DNA from: Desulfuromonadaceae bacterium UBA6124
Lineage (GTDB): Bacteria; Desulfobacterota; Desulfuromonadia; Desulfuromonadales; Trichloromonadaceae
DNA length: 7,433 nt
Reading direction: 5' to 3'
Assembly: GCA_002423365.1 (NCBI GenBank)
Contig: DIVU01000223.1
Location: forward strand, 545-7,977
This document shows, in pieces, positions 5,881-7,433 of this stretch. The notes beneath the pieces were generated by a model. It was not told the DNA's origin, made no database searches, and saw nothing but the letters and a program-made list of their open reading frames with translations. Positions within the stretch are counted from its first letter, which is position 1. Each line of letters starts with the position of its first letter. The position numbers and the translations under genes were made by a program.

Positions 5881-7433
5881 TTAAAGCATATCCACGGGAT
5901 CGACGTCGACGGCCAGGGCGACGCCGGCGGGGATTTTTTTGCGCAGCGTCGGCAGTCGGGAAAGCAGGCGACGCAGGGGGAGCCGGGTCGGGGATTTGAG
6001 CAGGATCTGTACCCGGCTTTTGCCCCGCAGCTTGGCCAGGGGACAGGGGGCGGGGCCGAGGACTTCGACTTCCCCGGCGGCCTGAAGCAACGCAACCGCC
6101 AACGCTTGCGCGGCGGCGGCGACCTGATCGACATTGTTGCCGGAAAGGACGAGGTTGACCAGATGGCCGAAGGGGGGATAGCCGAGTTCCTGGCGGAAAG
6201 CGACTTCCTGCTCGTAAAAGCTGCGATAGTCGTGGGTCGCGGCGCAGGCCAGGGCGTAATGGTCGGGGTTGCGGGTCTGGATGATGACCCGTCCCGGCAG
6301 CTCCCCCCGTCCGGCCCGCCCGGCGACCTGGGTGAGCAGGGAGAAGGTGCGCTCGGCGCTACGGAAATCGGGAAAGTTGAGGGTGGCGTCGGCGTTGACC
6401 ACCCCGACCAGAGTGACGCCGTGGAAGTCATGCCCCTTGGCGACCATCTGGGTGCCGACGAGAATGTCGATCTCGCGGTCGGTCATGCGTTCCATCAGGG
6501 ACTGATGCGCCCCCTTGCGGGCGGTGGTGTCGCGGTCCATGCGGGCGATGCGCGCCTCGGGAAAGCGCTCGGCCAGCTCGCTTTCAAGACGCTCGGTGCC
6601 GATCCCCTCGGGATGGATGTTGCCCCCCTGGCAGTTGGGGCAAAGCTCGGGCGGCGTCTGCTGGTAGTCGCAGTAGTGACAGCGCAGCAGCCGGTGTTGC
6701 CGATGGAAGGTCAGGGTGATTTCGCAGTTGGGGCAGCGGAAGGTCGTGCCGCAGTCGGCGCAGAGCAGATAGGGGGCGAAGCCGCGCCGGTTGAGCAGGA
6801 GCAGCGATTGCTCCCCCCGCGCCAGATTCTCTTCCAGGGCACTCAGGAGCGGTGCGGAGAGGTATTCACCGAAGGGGGTGGCGGCCAGGTCGACCAGCTC
6901 GATGTGCGGCAGTTCCCGGGCCAGCACCCGGCCGGAAAGTTCCAGATAACCGGTTTGGCCGCTCTGCGCCCGCTGGAAGGTGGTGACGGCCGGGGTGGCG
7001 CTGCCGAGCAGCACCGTCGCGTTGGCCATCTGGCCGCGCAACAGGGCGAGGTCGCGGGCGTGGTAGCGGAAGCCCTCCCCCTGCTTGTAGCTCGCCTCGT
7101 GTTCCTCGTCGACGACGATGATCCCCAGCGCATCAAGGGGGGCGAAGACCGCCGAGCGAGCGCCGATAACGATCTGCACCTCGCCGCGGGCAATGGCCCG
7201 CCAGGCGTCGTAGCGCTCGCCGTCGGAAAGCCCGGAATGAAGCACGGCGATGCTCGCCCGACCGCCGTGGAAACGGGCGCGGAAGCGCCCCACCAGTTGC
7301 GGGGTGAGGGCGATCTCCGGCACCAGCACCAGCGCCCGCCGTCCCTGGGCCAATACCTGGTCGATGGCGCGCAGGTAGATTTCGGTCTTGCCGCTGCCGG
7401 TGACGCCGTGCAGCAGAAAAGGAGCGAACTCGC
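5881..7433 (-). CDS. priA: Primosomal replication-restart helicase PriA, C-terminal part (cut by window edge)
   Basis: About 516 codons of the C-terminal portion are present; the N-terminal DNA-binding domain lies beyond the right edge (full PriA is about 730-750 residues). Counting from the edge, Walker A GVTGSGKT is at 9-16 and the DEEH box at 108-111. The four CxxC pairs of the two zinc sites are at 224/227, 233/236, 251/254 and 264/267 (CADC, CPNC, CHYC, CPNC). Helicase C motifs (GTQMVAKGHDF, QVAGRAGRG) follow, then the PriA C-terminal domain beginning at YPPFGHL. PriA is the superfamily 2 DNA helicase that recognises stalled forks and D-loops and starts reloading of DnaB. All key residues visible here are intact and no frameshift is seen. 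The frame continues through the last base, so the TTG at 7353 is internal and not the start. It is followed on the same strand, 107 bp downstream, by the ankyrin-Kunitz gene. Confidence 0.97.
   Translation of the reverse strand, partial: EFAPFLLHGVTGSGKTEIYLRAIDQVLAQGRRALVLVPEIALTPQLVGRFRARFHGGRASIAVLHSGLSDGERYDAWRAIARGEVQIVIGARSAVFAPLDALGIIVVDEEHEASYKQGEGFRYHARDLALLRGQMANATVLLGSATPAVTTFQRAQSGQTGYLELSGRVLARELPHIELVDLAATPFGEYLSAPLLSALEENLARGEQSLLLLNRRGFAPYLLCADCGTTFRCPNCEITLTFHRQHRLLRCHYCDYQQTPPELCPNCQGGNIHPEGIGTERLESELAERFPEARIARMDRDTTARKGAHQSLMERMTDREIDILVGTQMVAKGHDFHGVTLVGVVNADATLNFPDFRSAERTFSLLTQVAGRAGRGELPGRVIIQTRNPDHYALACAATHDYRSFYEQEVAFRQELGYPPFGHLVNLVLSGNNVDQVAAAAQALAVALLQAAGEVEVLGPAPCPLAKLRGKSRVQILLKSPTRLPLRRLLSRLPTLRKKIPAGVALAVDVDPVDML

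Overview
The window is high-GC bacterial DNA, tightly packed with genes and holding one gene-free stretch of about 300 bp (525-825). No rRNA, tRNA, CRISPR array or transposon is visible. The flanking genes (a DUF2868-like membrane protein and priA) and the general style suggest a deltaproteobacterium of the Desulfuromonas/Geobacter kind. That placement is inferred from gene content and no marker gene confirms it.

Layout: (1) 1-524, minus strand: the N-terminal 174 codons of a DUF2868-like membrane protein, cut by the window edge. (2) 525-825: divergent intergenic region with a putative minus-strand promoter, an AT-rich block, and a leader able to form alternative hairpins ahead of the plus-strand operon. 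(3) 826-4702, plus strand: six closely spaced genes that look like one operon: a small secreted Cys-rich acidic protein (twin CX3CX3C), a TPR-like protein with one membrane segment and a Pro/Thr-rich tail, two tandem paralogous radical SAM/SPASM enzymes joined by stop-start overlaps, a three-helix membrane protein, and a secreted glycine-zipper/coiled-coil protein with two terminal cysteines. (4) 4742-5773, minus strand: a secreted ankyrin-repeat protein ending in a Kunitz (BPTI-type) domain, convergent with the operon. (5) 5881-7433, minus strand: the C-terminal part of PriA helicase, cut by the right edge.

The main point of interest is the 826-4702 cassette. Two SPASM-type radical SAM enzymes next to small exported Cys-containing proteins and small membrane proteins are what a peptide or protein maturation system would look like. 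The enzymes would work in the cytoplasm on a product then exported to the envelope. The substrate cannot be proved from sequence: the Cys-rich protein is the first candidate and the glycine-zipper protein the second. No PqqD/RRE recognition domain, dedicated protease or ABC transporter is visible here, so this is not a textbook RiPP cluster. The second point of interest is the Kunitz domain, an animal-type protease-inhibitor fold with intact cysteines and a Lys at the P1 position, fused to ankyrin repeats in a bacterial secreted protein.
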